A DNA stretch of 38,885 nucleotides. Source: Bacteroidales bacterium. Its GTDB lineage: Bacteria; Bacteroidota; Bacteroidia; Bacteroidales; Paludibacteraceae. The DNA is taken from the NCBI GenBank assembly GCA_022783865.1, contig JALFYY010000021.1, positions 1 through 38,885 on the forward strand, in the 5' to 3' direction. Made by a program: the position numbers and the translations under genes. Shown piece after piece: positions 8,928 to 16,658 of this stretch. The notes under the pieces were generated by a model that worked only from the letters and a program-made list of their open reading frames with translations, was not told where the DNA came from and made no database searches. Numbering within the stretch: the first letter of the stretch is position 1; each line of letters begins with the position of its first letter.

Positions 8928-10421
8928 ATGACTCCTGTTCTTAGAATCAATCCTGCCGACAACGTCGTGGTCGCTATTCTCCCGCAGCAGGCAGGTACTG
9001 TGCTGAATATTGACGGACAAACAGTTACGCTTCTCGAAGACGTTCCCGCAGGGCATAAGATTGCCTTGCAGGATTTCTCCGAGGGCGAGAATATCATCAA
9101 GTACGGCTATCCCATCGGTCATGCGCGCCAGGCAATCAAAGCCGGTGCATGGGTCAACGAGAAGAACATCCGTACCAACCTTGCCGGTTTGCTCAACTAC
9201 GAATATCATCCCGTTCCCGTTGACGGCAATTCCGAACCTGCCAAATCGCTCACCTTCAAGGGCTTCCGTCGTCCCGATGGGCAGGTGGGTATCCGCAATG
9301 AAGTCTGGATTATCCCTACCGTCGGCTGTGTCAATGGTATAGTCAACCAGCTTGCAGAGCGGCTCCGTCAGGAAACCCGTGGCGAAGGCGTGGATGCCAT
9401 CGTCGCTTTCCCCCACAACTATGGCTGTTCGCAGTTGGGCGACGACCACGAGAACACCAAGAAGATTCTCCGCAACATGGTCCTTCATCCCAATGCCGGA
9501 GCGGTTTTGGTGGTCGGATTGGGTTGTGAGAACAACCAGCCCGATGTCTTCCGCGAGTTCTGCGAAGGGTATAATCCCGACCGTGTACAGTTCGTGGTCG
9601 CACAAAAGATTCAGGGCGATGAGGTAGAGTATTGTATGCCGATTCTGCGTGAGCTCTATAAGAAGGCAAAATCCGACCAACGCACTGATATTCCGCTTTC
9701 TGAACTCCGTGTCGGACTCAAGTGCGGCGGTTCCGACGGCTTCTCCGGCATTACGGCGAACCCCTTGCTCGGTATGTTCTCCGATTTCTTGGTCAATCAA
9801 GGCGGCACAACAGTCCTTACCGAAGTGCCCGAGATGTTTGGTGCCGAAACCATCCTGATGAACCGTTGTCTGAACGAAAACCTTTTCAATCAGACGGTTA
9901 GCCTTATCAATAACTTTAAGGAGTACTTCCTTTCTCACGGGGAGCCGGTGGGCGAGAACCCGTCTCCCGGCAATAAGGCGGGCGGTATCTCCACGTTGGA
10001 GGAGAAGGCGTTGGGTTGCACGCAGAAATGCGGCAAATCCCCTGTTTGTGGTGTCATGCAATATGGCGAACGGCTGCAGGTGAAGGGGCTCAATCTGCTT
10101 TCCGCACCGGGCAACGACCTTGTCGCATCTACGGCATTGGCGGCGGCAGGCTGTCACTTGGTACTTTTCACTACGGGGCGTGGCACGCCGTTCGGAACGT
10201 TTGTACCTACGGTCAAGGTCTCCACTAATTCTGCTTTGGCGAAAAATAAGCCCACGTGGATTGATTTCAATGCCGGAACTATTGTCGAGGACGAGCCTGC
10301 CGAGAACGTACTGACGCGCTTCATCGATTATGTCATCCGTGTGGCAAGCGGTGAGCAGACCAACAACGAGCGTAAGGACTACCACGAGATAGCCATCTTC
10401 AAGACCGGCGTCACTCTCTGA
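8928..10421 (+). CDS. uxaA: Altronate dehydratase UxaA
   Basis: At 497 residues this matches the usual UxaA length. The N-terminal SAF-like domain (residues 1 to about 75, ending GYPIGHARQAIKAGAWV) is followed by the large catalytic part, with FKGFRRPDGQVGIRNEVWI, FPHNYGCSQLGDD, GLGCENNQ, LKCGGSDGFSG and VCGVMQYG. The enzyme dehydrates altronate to 2-keto-3-deoxygluconate, the step after UxaB, so the two genes form a hexuronate operon. The later kinase and aldolase steps are not encoded here. D-galactarate dehydratase is the related alternative, but the uxaB neighbour favours UxaA. Confidence 0.93.
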   Translation: MTPVLRINPADNVVVAILPQQAGTVLNIDGQTVTLLEDVPAGHKIALQDFSEGENIIKYGYPIGHARQAIKAGAWVNEKNIRTNLAGLLNYEYHPVPVDGNSEPAKSLTFKGFRRPDGQVGIRNEVWIIPTVGCVNGIVNQLAERLRQETRGEGVDAIVAFPHNYGCSQLGDDHENTKKILRNMVLHPNAGAVLVVGLGCENNQPDVFREFCEGYNPDRVQFVVAQKIQGDEVEYCMPILRELYKKAKSDQRTDIPLSELRVGLKCGGSDGFSGITANPLLGMFSDFLVNQGGTTVLTEVPEMFGAETILMNRCLNENLFNQTVSLINNFKEYFLSHGEPVGENPSPGNKAGGISTLEEKALGCTQKCGKSPVCGVMQYGERLQVKGLNLLSAPGNDLVASTALAAAGCHLVLFTTGRGTPFGTFVPTVKVSTNSALAKNKPTWIDFNAGTIVEDEPAENVLTRFIDYVIRVASGEQTNNERKDYHEIAIFKTGVTL

Positions 10422-10436
10422 ATACTTCGCAAGTAT

Positions 10437-10596
10437 CTTGTAGAGACGGGGCGTGCCCCGTCTAAAATATCCGAAACAGCAATGTAGAGACGGGGTACAC
10501 CCCGTCTCTCTTGTTTTTCCATACCTTGTAAATACGATGTGTACATCGTCTCATTTGCCCGACAATGTTGTCGGGGTGTGGGCGTCCTCGCCCGCA
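10437..10596. repeat. Palindrome cluster: three AGACG-type palindromes and a GGGCG hairpin block
   Basis: AGACGGGGCGTGCCCCGTCT (10444-10463) is a 9-bp stem with a two-base loop. GAGACGGGG/CCCCGTCTC (10487-10508) has the loop TACA. ACGATGTGTACATCGT (10534-10549) keeps the ends but has different arms. The block at 10570-10596 contains the hairpin GGGCGTCCTCGCCC. It sits after uxaA, so it could also help end transcription. Confidence 0.85.
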
Positions 10597-10632
10597 CTAC
10601 AATGAAACGCTGCTTTTGCCTGATAATGAGAT

Positions 10633-10660
10633 ATTAACTATTAATTATTCACTATTCACT
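10633..10660 (+). repeat. 7-bp tandem array, unit ATTAACT (4 units)
   Basis: The units ATTAACT, ATTAATT and two ATTCACT follow each other without gaps. The same heptamer recurs at 10798, 13251 and 32790. Confidence 0.75.
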
Positions 10661-10668
10661 TTCCTATC

Positions 10669-10729
10669 GTTATTTGGTTATTATTTGGTTATTATTTGGT
10701 TGTTATTTGGTTATTACTTGGTTATTCAG
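10669..10729 (+). repeat. 11-bp tandem array, unit GTTATTATTTG
   Basis: Four complete 11-mers (10677-10720) are flanked by partial ones: two are exact and two differ by one base (GTTGTTATTTG, GTTATTACTTG). The array makes a spurious hydrophobic open frame across 10565-10816, which I reject as a gene. A related array lies at 32830. Confidence 0.85.
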
Positions 10730-10797
10730 CTACCCATAGGCTACCTGTGCCTTACTCGTAAGCATCTCTTGTGCTATCTTTATAACTACTCTGAAAT

Positions 10798-10825
10798 ATT
10801 AACTATTAATTATTAACTATTAACT
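10798..10825 (+). repeat. 7-bp tandem array, unit ATTAACT (4 units)
   Basis: Three exact ATTAACT units and one ATTAATT lie head to tail, followed by AAGCAC. Confidence 0.75.
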
Positions 10826-10877
10826 AAGCACTCCCCGTGCTTCCAACACCCGTACCACTATGGGACATCCATGGAGG

Positions 10878-10903
10878 ATTATTGTACTATTATTGTACTA
10901 TCA
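10878..10903 (+). repeat. 11-bp tandem array, unit ATTATTGTACT
   Basis: Two exact 11-mers (10878-10888 and 10889-10899) are followed by a partial unit. A 13-bp direct repeat, GTCACCATCCCTG, comes next at 10911 and 10932. No gene is visible between 10422 and 11107; the remainder of this spacer holds repeats and the next promoter. Confidence 0.7.
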
Positions 10904-11043
10904 TCCTGCCGTCACCATCCCTGGCCGAATAGTCACCATCCCTGCCTTGATATGTATCCTTAAGAATCATCCATGCAAAACGAATGGCTCGTTAATGCCA
11001 ACTAATGGAGAATAAAATGCTTGCACTTTCTTTCCTTTGCCCG

Positions 11044-11075
11044 TTTGCATATCTGGCATAATTGTTGTACTTTTG
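11044..11075 (+). promoter_or_regulatory. Promoter of the PepSY-like lipoprotein gene
   Basis: TTTG at 11044-11047 and TACTTTTG at 11068-11075 are separated by exactly 20 bp, a full match to the Bacteroidetes consensus. The ATG is 32 bases downstream. Confidence 0.8.
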
Positions 11076-11107
11076 CATGGTAAATAACATTTTACTATTA
11101 AACCTGT

Positions 11108-11554
11108 ATGAAAAAATTCTTATTTACAGCCATGTTGGCGATGATGTCGCTCACATGGGTATCTTGCGAAAGCAAAGTAATCCTCGAAGGCGAACTTCCC
11201 CAAACGGCTCAATCGTTTGTGCAACAGCATTTTGCTGACTATACTGTCGGACAAGTACTCAAAGACTGGGACCACGGACACGCCGAATACGAGGTGTATC
11301 TCTCCCAAGGCGCGGACATCTTTGTGCTTGACTTCAACCACAAGGGGGAAATCAAGGCGATTGACTCGAAGAGCAAAACAGCTTTGCCCGAATCGGTCAT
11401 TCCTGCAAAGATATTGGAATATACTGTAGCCAATTATCCTGCCAATTTTATCATTGAATGGGACAAAGACAAGCGCGACCAATCCGTTGAACTCAACAAT
11501 GGTATCGACCTTGTTTTCTCCCTCGCAGGTGATTTCCTCCGTATTGATTACTGA
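11108..11554 (+). CDS. PepSY-like (DUF2874) lipoprotein
   Basis: The 148-residue protein starts with a lipoprotein signal peptide whose lipobox is WVSC at about residues 17-20. The rest resembles the PepSY-like family of Bacteroidetes, with two related halves: LPQTAQSFVQQHFADYTVGQV and, later, a segment around VIPAKILEYTVANYPANFI. Such proteins are thought to bind ligands or inhibit enzymes in the periplasm, but no activity is known for this one. It has its own promoter and its own terminator, so it appears to be a single-gene unit. Confidence 0.8.
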   Translation: MKKFLFTAMLAMMSLTWVSCESKVILEGELPQTAQSFVQQHFADYTVGQVLKDWDHGHAEYEVYLSQGADIFVLDFNHKGEIKAIDSKSKTALPESVIPAKILEYTVANYPANFIIEWDKDKRDQSVELNNGIDLVFSLAGDFLRIDY

Positions 11555-11572
11555 TAGCAATGCTTCATTCCG

Positions 11573-11605
11573 GAGTGCCGGGCATCGGCTCGGCACTCTG
11601 TTTTT
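11573..11605 (+). terminator. Rho-independent terminator before rfbC
   Basis: GAGTGCCG (11573-11580) pairs with CGGCACTC (11591-11598), followed by TGTTTTT. It closes the PepSY-like gene and ends only 11 bases before the rfbC ATG. Confidence 0.8.
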
Positions 11606-11616
11606 CTCTGATAATT

Positions 11617-12165
11617 ATGAATATACTCACAACTCCTATCGACGGTCTTCTCGTCATCGAACCATCCGTGTTCAACGACGCTCGCGGCTTTTTCACTGAA
11701 ACTTACAACACTGAGCGTTATGCCCAAGCGGGTATTGCCAATCATTTCGTGCAGGACAACATGTCCTCCTCCTCTTACGGTGTCGTACGCGGACTGCATT
11801 TTCAGCGTCCCCCTTACGCACAAGCCAAATTGGTACAGTGTGTCGTTGGCAAAGTCCTCGATGTGGCGGTCGATTTGCGTACCGGTAGTCCTACCTACGG
11901 ACAATGGTATGCTGTGGAGTTGTCTGCGGATAATCATCGGCAGTTTTTCATACCGCAAGGCTTTGCACACGGATTTTCTGTGCTGTCCGAAAAGGCGGTA
12001 TTCACTTACAAATGCGATAATCTCTACCACCCTGAAGCCGAAGGTGGTCTGTTGCTCACCGACCCCGCGCTCGATATCGATTGGAGGATACCGCACGACC
12101 GGATGATTCTTTCCGAAAAAGATACACGCCATCCTCTTTTGGCTGACTTGGATAAAGTATTCTAA
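11617..12165 (+). CDS. rfbC: dTDP-4-dehydrorhamnose 3,5-epimerase
   Basis: The 182-residue cupin enzyme has the family features VFNDARGFFTETYN, VVRGLHFQRPPYAQAKLVQ (with the catalytic histidine) and PQGFAHGFSVLSE. It epimerises the keto sugar at C3 and C5 in dTDP-L-rhamnose synthesis. The start is ATG at 11617; an earlier in-frame TTG at 11560 would translate through the terminator hairpin and is unlikely. It is followed 22 bases later by rfbD. The first two pathway genes, rfbA and rfbB, are not in the window. Confidence 0.92.
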   Translation: MNILTTPIDGLLVIEPSVFNDARGFFTETYNTERYAQAGIANHFVQDNMSSSSYGVVRGLHFQRPPYAQAKLVQCVVGKVLDVAVDLRTGSPTYGQWYAVELSADNHRQFFIPQGFAHGFSVLSEKAVFTYKCDNLYHPEAEGGLLLTDPALDIDWRIPHDRMILSEKDTRHPLLADLDKVF

Positions 12166-12187
12166 TGCAATAATCTGATATACCGCT

Positions 12188-13030
12188 ATGCATATTCTCA
12201 TCACAGGAGCCAACGGACAGTTGGGCAACGAAATGCGCGTTTTGAGTAACGAACATCCCCGCCATACTTATTTCTTCACCGATGTGGCGGAACTCGATAT
12301 TACGGATAAACAGGCTGTTTGCCGCTTCGTTGCAGATAACCGGATTGATCTAATTGTCAATTGTGCCGCATATACCAATGTGGATAGAGCCGAGGAAGAC
12401 GAACCTGCTGCTTATCTCATCAATGCCGTTGCCGTACAGAATCTGGCGTTGTCGGGGGCAAAAATCATACACGTATCCACCGACTATGTTTTCAGTGGCA
12501 AAGAATCGGTGCCCTATCGTGAAGATATGCCCGTAGCCCCGCAAACGGCTTACGGACGGACCAAGTATGCAGGAGAACGGTTGTTGTTGGAGGCTTGCCC
12601 TGACGCAGTGATATTGCGTACGGCTTGGCTTTATTCTTCGTTTGGCAACAACTTTGTGAAAACTATGCTCCGGCTCGGGCGTGAGCGTGACTCGCTCAAT
12701 GTCGTGTTCGACCAGATTGGTACGCCTACTTATGCTGCTGACTTGGCGGCTGCTGTTTTTCTGATGATTGAGAGCGAACATTGGTATCCGGGTATTTATC
12801 ATTTCACCGATGAAGGCGTATGTTCGTGGTACGATTTCACGAAGGAGATCCATCGTCAGGCAGGAATTCTGTGTAATGTACAGCCTATCTTGTCGGATGA
12901 ATATCCTGCCAAAACGCCTCGTCCGCATTATAGTGTGTTGGACAAGACCAAAATCAAACGCACTTTCGGCATCCGGCTTCCCCATTGGACCGACTCCCTC
13001 ACCCGCTGTCTCGCTCTTCTGAAAGAGTAG
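12188..13030 (+). CDS. rfbD: dTDP-4-dehydrorhamnose reductase
   Basis: The 280-residue short-chain reductase begins with the NADPH-binding motif ILITGANGQLGNE. It has NCAAYTNVDRAEED, the STDYVFSG segment and the catalytic YGRTKYAGE pair. The substrate region RTAWLYSSFGNNFVKTML is typical. It makes dTDP-L-rhamnose, the last step after RfbC, for surface polysaccharide. The gene ends at the next repeat island, with no clear terminator of its own. Confidence 0.92.
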   Translation: MHILITGANGQLGNEMRVLSNEHPRHTYFFTDVAELDITDKQAVCRFVADNRIDLIVNCAAYTNVDRAEEDEPAAYLINAVAVQNLALSGAKIIHVSTDYVFSGKESVPYREDMPVAPQTAYGRTKYAGERLLLEACPDAVILRTAWLYSSFGNNFVKTMLRLGRERDSLNVVFDQIGTPTYAADLAAAVFLMIESEHWYPGIYHFTDEGVCSWYDFTKEIHRQAGILCNVQPILSDEYPAKTPRPHYSVLDKTKIKRTFGIRLPHWTDSLTRCLALLKE

Positions 13031-13055
13031 TAATAATTAAAGAACTGATAATAAT

Positions 13056-13215
13056 TGTAGAGACGCGATTTATCGCATCTGAATCGTCCGATAATATGTT
13101 GTAGAGACGGGGCGTGCCCCGTCTGAAATGGTTCTATACTGCTTTGTAGCGGCGATGTGTACATCGTCTCAGATGTCTTGATACTGCTGTCGGGGTGTGG
13201 GCGTCCTCGCCCGCA
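13056..13215. repeat. Palindrome cluster: three AGACG-type palindromes and a GGGCG hairpin block
   Basis: AGACGCGATTTATCGCATCT (13061-13080) has one C-A mismatch. AGACGGGGCGTGCCCCGTCT (13105-13124) is identical to the copy at 10444. CGATGTGTACATCG (13153-13166) matches the third palindrome of the 10437 cluster. The GGGCG hairpin block is at 13189-13215 and is identical to 10570-10596 over 27 bases. The order is the same as in the first island. Confidence 0.85.
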
Positions 13216-13250
13216 ATGCGGCATTAGCCGCACTTTTACCCGTCAATGCA

Positions 13251-13264
13251 ATTAACTATTAATT
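13251..13264 (+). repeat. 7-bp array, unit ATTAACT (2 units)
   Basis: ATTAACT is followed by ATTAATT, the same pair that begins the array at 10633. Confidence 0.5.
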
Positions 13265-13307
13265 GACATTTGTCATAGTATGGGAGCACTTGTGCAGTCC
13301 TCACCCG

Positions 13308-13379
13308 CTCAATTTCTCAGTTATTCATCTTCTCAACTCCTCATCTTCTCATCTCCTCAACTCTTCATCTCTTCAAACG
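13308..13379 (+). repeat. 8-bp tandem array, unit CTCAACTC/CTCATCTC (9 units)
   Basis: Nine consecutive 8-mers fit the pattern YTCAnnTn (the last only loosely). The array runs into the 3' end of the reverse-strand DUF2461 gene, whose stop codon and last few codons (EEMKS) lie inside it. Confidence 0.8.
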
Positions 13380-14025
13380 TATAGTTCAGAAAGTCATTCA
13401 TCGGTTTGGCGGCACCGACGATATCCAGTACCTTTTGCAGGAACTTGGGTGACGCTGCTTCTTTGTCGGTGAAAGCGCAACTGAACGTATAGGCTTTGCG
13501 CTTTAGCCAATCGGCATGCTCAAAGTCTGCAGGAAAACCGGCGGGCACTTTCTTGAGCATATAGTCGGTGTCGAAATCTCGGAAGTACCGGCTGAAATGC
13601 GGGTCAGCCATTATTGCTTCTACTTCGTCGTAATTGTCGTACACACTTTGTCTCAATGCTTTGAGCAGATGAGGTTCCGGATTCCATATACCGCCTGCAA
13701 ACATACAATGCCCGGGTTGGATATGTACATAATATCCGCCGTACGGACTTTTCTTTCCGCCGTGGGGTGCGATAAATGCTCCGAACCAATCCTTATACGG
13801 CCGTTTGTCCGTCGAGAAGCGGATATCGCGGTATATCCGCCAAATGCAGTCCTTCGGCTCCAAGCAACCTACGCTCTTGTCAATGGCTGCCACTCCTTCT
13901 ATATAGTCCGCCGTAAACGATTCGAATTGTTTTTTGCAGCGCAAATACCACTCTTTGTTCTCGCCGAACCATTCGCGGTTGTTGTTCTCCGTTAACGCTG
14001 TCAGAAAATCAAGTATCTCTTGCAT
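13357..14025 (-). CDS. DUF2461 family protein
   Basis: The 222-residue protein carries the DUF2461 features: an N-terminal LTALTENNNREWFGENKEWY, RIYRDIRFSTDKRPYKDWFGA and GGYYVHIQPG. No enzymatic role is established for the family. It is the last gene of a reverse-strand group with DUF456, LemA and TPM genes and follows DUF456 by 11 bases. Its final five residues and stop codon fall in the 8-bp repeat array, so the natural C-terminus may have been replaced; the conserved part ends before this. Confidence 0.85.
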   Translation of the reverse strand: MQEILDFLTALTENNNREWFGENKEWYLRCKKQFESFTADYIEGVAAIDKSVGCLEPKDCIWRIYRDIRFSTDKRPYKDWFGAFIAPHGGKKSPYGGYYVHIQPGHCMFAGGIWNPEPHLLKALRQSVYDNYDEVEAIMADPHFSRYFRDFDTDYMLKKVPAGFPADFEHADWLKRKAYTFSCAFTDKEAASPKFLQKVLDIVGAAKPMNDFLNYTFEEMKS

Positions 14026-14036
14026 GATAACTATAC

Positions 14037-14513
14037 TTATTTGATGAGTGCTTCTATATAATAATATATCATCATTCCGCTGCAGATGAGTTTCACTATC
14101 GTGCCGGCAAGCAGTCCGATAAAAGAGCCGAACCCGGCTTTCAATGCTTGTTTGGCATTCTTTCCGTCAAAGAGTTCAAATACGATAGCGCCTGCAAACG
14201 GACCTGCCACTATGCCCCAAGGACCGAAAAACAAACCTACTATCAATCCGATAGTGCTGCCCCATACGCCCCGTTTGCTACCGCCGAACTGCTTTGTACC
14301 CCATGCCGGTACTACATAGTCGAGCACTTGTACTACGATTACTATCGCACCCCATATCAACAGAAAACGGGTGGAATATTGCACACGGTCGGTAAGTTGC
14401 AATAGCAGCAAACCTATATAGCTCAGCGGTACGCCGGGCAGTACGGGAACAATGCAGCCCGCCAATCCGGTCAGCAATAGCAATGTGGCGACAATGGAAA
14501 GGAATATATCCAT
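14037..14513 (-). CDS. DUF456 small membrane protein
   Basis: The 158-residue protein is almost entirely hydrophobic, with about four to five membrane segments and glycine-rich stretches (IGLIVGLFFGPWGIVAGPFAGA) typical of DUF456. Function is unknown. Its start overlaps the LemA stop by one base (TGATG), so the two are probably translationally coupled. Confidence 0.83.
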   Translation of the reverse strand: MDIFLSIVATLLLLTGLAGCIVPVLPGVPLSYIGLLLLQLTDRVQYSTRFLLIWGAIVIVVQVLDYVVPAWGTKQFGGSKRGVWGSTIGLIVGLFFGPWGIVAGPFAGAIVFELFDGKNAKQALKAGFGSFIGLLAGTIVKLICSGMMIYYYIEALIK

Positions 14514-15103
14514 CAGAACTCAACCACAGGTGCTTTGTGTGCTTCTTCTGCTGCTTGGAAAAGAGCTTTTTTCTCGAAGCCGAACATACCGGCAACGATG
14601 TTGTCGGGGAAGCGGCGCACACTGATATTGAAGATACGCACTTGCTCGTTATAAGCGTTGCGGGCTACTGCCAGACGGTTTTCCGTTCCTTCCAGCTGAC
14701 TTTGCAATTCCAAGAAGTTTTGGTTGGCTTTCAAGTCGGGATACGATTCGCTGATGGCCATCAAGCGGCTCAATGCACTTCCCAATTCGCCTTGTGCCGC
14801 TTGGAAAGCCTGTAAGTTCTCTTCGGTCAGGGAGTTCGCATCAATGGTAATACTGGTGGCTTTGCTGCGGGCTTCGATTACTGCTTCCAGAGTATTGCTT
14901 TCGTGTTGGGCATAGCCTTTTACAACGCCCACCAACTGAGGAACCAAGTCCATACGGCGCTGGTATTGGTTTTCCACTTGTGCCCAAGCGGTTTCTACAT
15001 TCTCTTCTTTTTCCACAAGGGTATTGTACTTGCCGAATCCCCAAATGCAAATCAGGGCAATCACTGCTAAAATGATAATGCCTGCGAGTGTTCCTTTTTT
15101 CAT
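14513..15103 (-). CDS. lemA: LemA family protein
   Basis: The 196-residue protein has one N-terminal membrane segment (about residues 6-24, AGIIILAVIALICIWGF) and a long helical outside part. LemA signatures are present: NVETAWAQVENQYQRRMDLVPQLV near residue 40 and the later AYNEQVRIFN and FPDNIVAGMFGF. LemA genes often sit beside TPM-domain genes, as here. Its exact role is not known. Confidence 0.92.
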   Translation of the reverse strand: MKKGTLAGIIILAVIALICIWGFGKYNTLVEKEENVETAWAQVENQYQRRMDLVPQLVGVVKGYAQHESNTLEAVIEARSKATSITIDANSLTEENLQAFQAAQGELGSALSRLMAISESYPDLKANQNFLELQSQLEGTENRLAVARNAYNEQVRIFNISVRRFPDNIVAGMFGFEKKALFQAAEEAHKAPVVEF

Positions 15104-15180
15104 AATCTTTATTGTTTAATAGTTTGTGTTATATGCATTTATTGTATTGTGCACAAAGTGTGTTGCCCGATGGCTTGCCC

Positions 15181-16413
15181 TCAGAATTTGCCGCCGGCAC
15201 CGCCGCCAAAGCTTATTCCGCCACCGAAACTGCCGCCCGAAAAGCCTCCTCCGCCTCCACGGCTGCTTCCGCCGCTTGTTACCACTATGGGCAGTTTGGG
15301 CAGTGTATAGAATTGCACGTCTTTATGCCGGCAATGCGCACATTGGTATGTCTTTTCGCCTTTCCCCTCACGCAACTGGGTGGCACTGCTCAGTACCACA
15401 TCGCTCATCAGTGCGTATGTCAATGCGCCGCAATGCGGACAGCGGCTGTATTTGCTCTGTTGAAGCCGGTAGGGCAATACCAGATGGTTCAGGCACGACG
15501 GGCAATACCATACGTCGTAGTCCATTGTCTTGGCTTTTTCCTCGGCTTGTTCTTTGCTGTTCAGATATTCGTCCTCTTCCGTTTCGCTCAGCCTGCGCAT
15601 CGTTTGGCGGCATTCAGGGCAAGTGACGGGTGTCAGGCGCAAACGGTTGACAGCACGTTTGTACCATAGTAGGAAGAAAGCACACGGAAGCGGAAATACC
15701 ACGGCACATATTGTCAGCCATCCCATAGGCTGCTTTGCCTGTGTGTATCGCACATTGTTCAGGGCGGTATGGTTGCGGTTGAGTGTCCGGTAAGCAATCA
15801 GGCTCAGTAGAATGAGCGCAATAAACGCCAAACAAAAGTAGAGCGTTATGCCCTCTGTACCCTTGGTCGGTTTTGGGGTATAACTGAGCAACAACTCTTG
15901 TCGTGCTTCGTCTGTGGTGACGATGGCGCTGATGGCGTTTACCCCTGCCAATATGCCTTTGTCCCATTGCCCTTCCGATAGCAGCGGAATCATCTTGTCG
16001 TTCAGTATCTGTGAGCAACGGGCATCGGTCAGTATTCCTTCCAATCCCCCTCCTGTATGAATACGGATATCGTGCGACTGCCGGACGAGTAGTATCATCA
16101 CACCGGTATTCTTGTCTTTCCGTCCTATTCCCCAACGGTTGAATACCGCTTGTGCAAAGTCGGCAGCGTCTTCATTATTCGCCATCGCTTCTATGGCTAT
16201 TACCACCGTTTCCACTTCCGATAACTTGTCGGTCTGCAAGGCAATCCTGTTGATTTCGCTTACGGCAGCGGCAGAAAGTATATGGTCAGGATTGGCAGTA
16301 TAATTGCGTATGTCTGCCGTATGCGGATTCTCAAGCGTTGCCGGAGAATAGGGTTGTGCCGATATGCCGCACCAGCTGATAATACTTATAAGGAAGAAAA
16401 AGAGGCGTTTCAT
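15181..16413 (-). CDS. TPM-domain (YgcG/Psb32-like) membrane protein with zinc-ribbon motifs
   Basis: The 410-residue protein has a signal peptide (residues 1-19, ending ISAQ) and an outside TPM domain (about 35-170, with VFNRWGIGRKDKNTGVMILL and GGGLEGILTD). Two membrane segments follow (about 200-220 and 240-262), then a cytoplasmic region with four CxxC pairs (CPECRQ, CPSCLN, CPHCGA, CAHCRH) that look like zinc ribbons. The C-terminus is a Gly/Ser-rich tail ending GGGAGGKF. TPM proteins are associated with LemA and membrane-protein quality or repair; substrates are unknown. It leads the reverse-strand group, 77 bases before lemA. I see no good consensus promoter upstream. Confidence 0.88.
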   Translation of the reverse strand: MKRLFFFLISIISWCGISAQPYSPATLENPHTADIRNYTANPDHILSAAAVSEINRIALQTDKLSEVETVVIAIEAMANNEDAADFAQAVFNRWGIGRKDKNTGVMILLVRQSHDIRIHTGGGLEGILTDARCSQILNDKMIPLLSEGQWDKGILAGVNAISAIVTTDEARQELLLSYTPKPTKGTEGITLYFCLAFIALILLSLIAYRTLNRNHTALNNVRYTQAKQPMGWLTICAVVFPLPCAFFLLWYKRAVNRLRLTPVTCPECRQTMRRLSETEEDEYLNSKEQAEEKAKTMDYDVWYCPSCLNHLVLPYRLQQSKYSRCPHCGALTYALMSDVVLSSATQLREGKGEKTYQCAHCRHKDVQFYTLPKLPIVVTSGGSSRGGGGGFSGGSFGGGISFGGGAGGKF

Positions 16414-16451
16414 AGCATAATCTGTAGTGTTGGTTTTGCATTGCTTCTACC

Positions 16452-16483
16452 GTCAAATCGTCCAATCGTACAATTGTCAAACA
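16452..16483 (+). repeat. 8-bp tandem array, unit GTCAAATC (4 units)
   Basis: Four 8-mers follow each other: GTCAAATC, GTCCAATC, GTACAATT and GTCAAACA. A related array is at 32720. It lies just upstream of a forward promoter. Confidence 0.65.
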
Positions 16484-16488
16484 GTGTG

Positions 16489-16520
16489 TTTGCAGGAACG
16501 GATATTATTCTCTATCTTTG
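16489..16520 (+). promoter_or_regulatory. Forward promoter upstream of tRNA-Arg antisense strand
   Basis: TTTG (16489-16492) and TATCTTTG (16513-16520) are 20 bp apart, a full consensus match. The transcript would run antisense across tRNA-Arg and into the RNase H gene at 16659. Confidence 0.65.
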
Positions 16521-16540
16521 TACTGGTTTTTTTGTACAAG

Positions 16541-16615
16541 TGGTACCTCCGCCGGGAATCGAACCCGGATCTAAAGTTTAGGAAACTCGTATTCTATCCG
16601 TTGAACTACGGGGGC
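16541..16615 (-). tRNA. tRNA-Arg (anticodon CCT)
   Basis: Read on the reverse strand, the anticodon loop is TTCCTAA, giving CCT. The T arm is perfect (CCGGG, loop TTCGATT, CCCGG) and the D arm is normal. CCA is encoded at the 3' end (16541-16543). The acceptor stem GCCCCCG/CGGAGGT contains a C-A mismatch and a G-T wobble, and the top of the anticodon stem has a C-T mismatch and a G-T wobble. It is recognisable and probably functional, but weaker than usual. Confidence 0.85.
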
Positions 16616-16627
16616 GGAATCTTGGCG

Positions 16628-16635
16628 CAAAGTTA
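16628..16635 (-). promoter_or_regulatory. -7 element of the tRNA-Arg promoter
   Basis: On the reverse strand this reads TAACTTTG, a full TAnnTTTG match, 12 bases before the tRNA. The -33 position reads TTTT rather than TTTG. It lies 23 bases before the RNase H start on the other strand. Confidence 0.55.
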
Positions 16636-16658
16636 CGATAATTATTTTGAATGATAAA

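Noticed and set aside
10565..10816. Small hydrophobic open frame
   Set aside because: Its hydrophobic part is made by the 11-bp GTTATTATTTG array read in successive frames, and it starts inside a hairpin block.
10437..10903. CRISPR array
   Set aside because: Repeats are short (7-11 bp), directly adjacent without spacers, and no cas genes are present.
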